In this document: one piece after another, positions 60,016-64,000 of the stretch
Position numbering within the stretch: the stretch's first letter is position 1
Layout of the letters: each line of letters opens with the position of its first letter
Assembly (NCBI GenBank): GCA_032358165.1
Contig: JAALGY010000020.1
Coordinates: 2,542,001-2,606,000 of the forward strand
Reading direction: 5' to 3'
Source of the DNA: Diplosphaera chodatii
Taxonomy: Eukaryota; Chlorophyta; Trebouxiophyceae; Prasiolales; Stichococcaceae
DNA length: 64,000 nt
Program-made: the position numbers and the translations under genes
Notes under the pieces: generated by a model
Told to the model about the DNA's origin: nothing
Databases searched by the model: none
What the model saw: the letters and a program-made list of their open reading frames with translations, nothing else

Positions 60016-63000
60016 CTACATGCCCGGAACGGCAAACCCATCGATCTGAATACCCGGCACGATGGTGCGTTCCAGCTGCACCCCTAGCATGTCGTTGACT
60101 GCCCCGAAGGGTAGCTCCACCTCCACCGTGGCCCAGCGGTCCGACTCAGGCATATCCCTCACCACCCGGATGGGCGGCAAGCCTGATCCCCGTCGCCGTG
60201 CCAGCTCAGCTTGCTCCTGCAGGACCATACTGGAAGGTGAGTCTCTAGCCATGCATTTTTGTTCATGCTTTAGCTCCACAAATGACCTACTGCTTGTGTA
60301 CAGCATGCTGCTGCTCGGGCTTGTGATGTGTTCGCGACCTCACCGTGTGTGGGCTGCATGTTGTTGGGACCCACTTGTAGAGAGAGCCCAGTGTCTGCAC
60401 CTTCGACTACAGTGGCAAGATACCGAAGCTACATTAGGCCACGGTCGGGCACCTGCTGGGCTGTAACGGATGCTGAACATGTGCAACAGGGGACAGCAGC
60501 ACTGCAGCAGTCATGAGACACATGGCGCTCCATATGTCAGCAGGGAAACATGCAAGGGTTGCCATCGTGCCTCATCAAGGGGTGCCGGCTCGCGAAGATG
60601 CGTCGCCGGCAACGCCAGCTGCTCCAGGGCCGGCATTTGCGCGATCGCCTGCAGGGTGTCGAACCTGCAGGAGGGTCCCCGACCATCTGGCTGATATCTC
60701 GAGCATCAGCACACATACTGCAGCATATTGTACGCTTGTGTGCTGAGCTGTTGGCTGCTGATGGTGTGCTGAGCTGCAACGAATCAAACCCCCCACAACA
60801 CAGCCGGCAGCTTTGGGGTCATACAGTGCTCACTGGAGAGGGCAAGCATTGGACATGCGAGCCATGTCGTCGCTGCACCGCAGATCGAGCAGCCTGCAGG
60901 TGGCAAGCTGCGAGAAAACACACAATGGATGTTTGAGCGCAGTGGTGTTATGCATCGTGCTGCTGGAGACTGGGTGCAAAAACGACACGAAAGTGCAGAG
61001 TGTGGCAGCGCATACTGCGGCATGAGCTGCATGCGACGGCGCCTGTTACAGCCATGCCAGTCAGCGCGCTGCTGAGACTGTACAGTGCCTCGCACCTTGT
61101 GCAGATGTGCGGTCGCCAGCCCCCTGAAGCCGGTCAGCTGCAGCTTCCAGTTGTTCGACAGGTTGAGCAGCTGCAGCCTTGACAGCTCGCACAGCTGCGC
61201 TGGTATGGCGGAAAGGCCGCACTTCACCTGCAAGTGAACAACAGAATGCACAGTCTGACCGCCAGTCGTGCGCCATCTTGCCAGCCAATAAGCGTCAAAG
61301 GTGGGACCTGTTTGCTTCACTAGGGGAACACTTGAGACCTGTTGCCAGGCATGCACTTGAATGCACATACGCAGACAGCCGACAGGCGGCAGTATTGCCA
61401 TCGTACCGTACCAGGTGCAGGCTGATCAGCTGCGGCAGCGCTGCAGCAGCGCTGCAGACTTCTTCCATGAGGTGCGGGCCAATGTCTAGGAAGCCGTGAA
61501 GCGCCAGGTGGCGCAGGCCGCGCAGCTGTGGCAGGTAGCGGTGGAGGAAGCCGTAGCCGAAGGAAACACCGTCGGGGTAGGGTTCATCAGCGAGGGCGTT
61601 CAGCGGCGCCAGCGCGAGCTGAGTCAGGCCAAGCGGCAGATGGCCCGGCCAGTCCGGCAGCATCGCCTGCAGAGCAACTGGAACGATGTCGGTTGTTGCA
61701 CTGTCCTTCTGCAGTTGGTGGCTTTGTGACTACCGTTGTCGGCGGCAGAATGGTAAGGCAGGGGCTGGGGCTTCTACCGCCCTGCACATACCGCACTCAG
61801 CATGCTGTTGTGACCGTGCAACCCCTGTGACCCTATGGATCGGCAATGCATACCTGCAAGGCCTGCAGAGCCGTGAGGCCGCTGAACTGGTGGTGAAGCT
61901 GCCAGCCCTCCTTGCTTGCCCTGTCGAAGTCGGCCCTGAGCGACAGCCGCCGCAGCTGCGAGGGAAAGCACACAGCGGATGCTGAGCCATTTCAAGCTTG
62001 CCTGACCCATGCCGCAAGCAGCGTGCTGACAAAGGAAGCCCGCAGCAACGACGTGTCTGTAGGGCCTGCGCAGGGTGCACAGCCAGCACAGGTCCACTAT
62101 GTTGAGGGTGATGCATCATTGCCATCCCAACATGCAGGTGTGCTCAGCTGTGGACCCAGCTTGGCAGCGACCCACAAGGCATGTGTGCTTCTTCCCAGCT
62201 TCCCCAAGTTCTTTTCAACATAAGCAGTGTCAGCGGGGGCCAACCACACACATGGCCAATGCAGCACCTGGGGCAGATGCAGGAGACTGCTGGGGGAGTG
62301 CGTCCAGCCGACATTGTGCAGCGCAAGGCTGCTCAGCACCGAAAGCTGCGACACAGACGCCGGCAGCGGCTGTTCGTTCACCGCTATCTCGGACCAGCGT
62401 GTGATGTCGTGGTCGGCCGTGAGGTGGCCAAGCGCCAGCATTCTCAGCACCTGCACACGGTTGCTGCAGGGGCTGGAATGCGCGCATTATGCCAATCTCA
62501 CGTCATGCACATCTCCCACCTCGAAGCCAGTTCCGGCAATCTGCATGTGCTGCTGCACAGCGCACATTGCGCCGGACCGGCAGCAGTGTCCATTACTAGC
62601 ATGGGATGTGCGCACCGGGCACGACTCGGCAATGCCATCCAGCAGCACCATGAAGTCTGGCGCCTTGGCCGCCAGGCGCTCGTGACCTTGCAGCTCCGCC
62701 ACCGCTGCCGTCGTGTACCTCCTGCTGTCGTCGTCCTCAAAGATGACCGCCAGATCCTGCGAACACATCCCTAAACCTTAAAGCTCTGAACCCTAGTCCG
62801 GCGGCACGGGCAGCTGCAGAGTATGCGCAGCCGTAGACACCCCAGGGACGCCACAGCGGCTCCTGCTGCAGCCTGCTGTGGCGGTGCTCGTAGAGTCGCC
62901 CTCAACCCTACTCCGCGACAACAAGCTTTCACATAATGCCACCACCTACCGCTTACAGGCGTAGCTGCCCTTCCACATCATGTGCGGTACAGCTTGCGAC

Positions 63001-64000
63001 CCGCCCCCGAGCCGCTGCCACGGTGTCTCACCTGCAGCAGGGGCAGCTGGGCGAGGCAGGCCACGAGGCGCACGTCCGACACATGCTGCAGCCCGACCAG
63101 GGCCAGCTGCCGCAGGCGGCCGCCCATGCTGGCGACGCCGACCAGGCTGCTGTTTGCCAGCCCCAAGGCCGCGCAAGTGTCCAGCCGCAGCGCCTGCATG
63201 AGGACCAGCAGAGTTGCGCACATCAGTGGCGACATTGCCCTGTAAGGTTGCACAGATGTGTAATGCAATAACACAATGCGGGTAGGCGAGACCTATCGAC
63301 CCGTTATCCTCATCCGTGTACAAGGTGCCTGTAATTTCAGCCACACATTTGGTATGATGCAAAGAGTACAGACTCAGGTCGACTGCACCTGCAACGAGGG
63401 GGCGGCTGCAGCCACCGTCGTCAAGAGGGCCGCCAGGAGGCCATCCTCTGGGTTACCCTGCCAACAGGTCATCATGTGCATCATTGTTGGCCCTCATCCC
63501 TTCGCAGTATGAACTGTGGATCCGGTGACCACTTGCAGGCTGGCTGCACACCAGTGGCATTCACTGCAGCATGTAGGTGCATCATGACACGCTACAGGGT
63601 GGCATAAACTCATGCAGGTGACATGTCACCTCGGCGTGGATGGCCGTGCCGCACTGCAGCTGCAGCAGCCGATGGCCGTGGCGCCACAACCAGCGTTGCA
63701 GTGCCAGCAAGAACCCCAGCTGCCGGGCATTCCTGTCGCACTGGCTGGCGTCTGTTTCAGGGAGTCCCACTCTCCGTGATCCGCGACGCTGGCCACCTGC
63801 ACAGACACGGCCGCGGAATTTTGGCACCCCATCGTGGTTCCCAAACACCAGGCAAAAGCAGGCATGGCGCACATGAGAGGTTCCGTGTCACAATCGTGAC
63901 CTGACCTGCCACAGCAGCAGGCCGCGCTGCGACAGATGCTGGTGCCAGGCACTGCAGACGGCTCCAGCCCTCACCCTATGACGTGACCAGGGATTGGCAT
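60016..64000 (-). CDS. F-box/LRR protein H (type I), partial at the right edge
   Basis: Exons visible: 63906-63975, about 63629-63800, 63389-63457, 63032-63193, 62616-62756, 62268-62450, 61854-61955, 61412-61666, 61096-61227, 60834-60907, 60571-60664, 60016-60216. The F-box exon 1 lies beyond the window; exon 2 (VRAGAVCSAWHQHLSQRG) is the F-box tail. LRRs: LRQLALVGLQHVSDVRLV, LSVLSSLALHNVGW, LRRLSLRADF, LRHLALHGFLDIG, LQLLNLSNN. In exon 3 the usual beginning (VASVADHGEW) and end (LGFLLALQRWLW) are in different frames; an acceptor 8 nt further in would keep the second frame, otherwise this is a frameshift. Exon 12 ends at a GC donor (GAG|GCACGA, 60570). The last exon ends GVQLERTIVPGI plus an extension, 67 codons as in gene B. 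Confidence 0.75.

Noticed and set aside
26832..64000. The array as a retrotransposon or DNA transposon family
   Set aside because: No reverse transcriptase, integrase, transposase, long terminal repeat or target-site duplication seen; copies keep introns, which argues against retroposition.

Overview
The window is nuclear DNA from a green alga, probably a chlorophyte of the trebouxiophyte or chlorophycean type. This is inferred from moderately GC-rich sequence, genes split into many short exons by GT-AG introns of about 80-500 bp, CAG/AGC-rich low-complexity coding stretches, a eukaryotic tRNA gene with internal A and B boxes, and proteins with putative organelle-targeting N-termini. No bacterial operons, prophage, insertion sequence or CRISPR array was seen. 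Gene models were built by hand, by joining open exons at compatible splice sites and comparing paralogues inside the window.

Layout. (1) 1-3381: a minus-strand glycerophosphodiester phosphodiesterase-like gene with an N-terminal membrane anchor. (2) 3382-17443: two tandem plus-strand bZIP transcription factor genes. They have 12 exons each, identical lengths for the last eight internal exons, and duplicated 5' and 3' flanks. (3) 18819-18892: tRNA-Val(AAC) with a T-run terminator. (4) 19351-21198: a five-exon minus-strand rsmG/gidB-type 16S rRNA methyltransferase, probably organellar. (5) 21655-26065: a nine-exon plus-strand gene for a LysM, single-membrane-segment, DUF3110-like protein with a putative transit peptide. 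Its last coding segment is duplicated just past the stop codon.

(6) 26832 to the right edge: the striking part, a 37-kb array of eight paralogous F-box/leucine-rich-repeat genes (called A to H here) in orientation + + - - + - - -. They share a 13-14 exon architecture in which several exons have invariant lengths (70, 69, 102, 132 and mostly 162 nt). Two subfamilies interleave: type I (A, B, D, G, H) and type II (C, E, F, with one extra exon). Blocks C-D and F-G look like a two-gene segmental duplication. A, B and C are open throughout. D carries four lesions, E a 10-bp duplication frameshift, F has lost its ATG, G has two 1-nt indels, and H (cut by the window edge) has a possible frameshift. 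The array therefore looks like an actively turning-over family of predicted SCF ubiquitin-ligase substrate receptors.

Several introns appear to use GC instead of GT donors: in the phosphodiesterase gene, in the second bZIP gene, and at two recurrent positions in the F-box/LRR family. RNA data would test this quickly.
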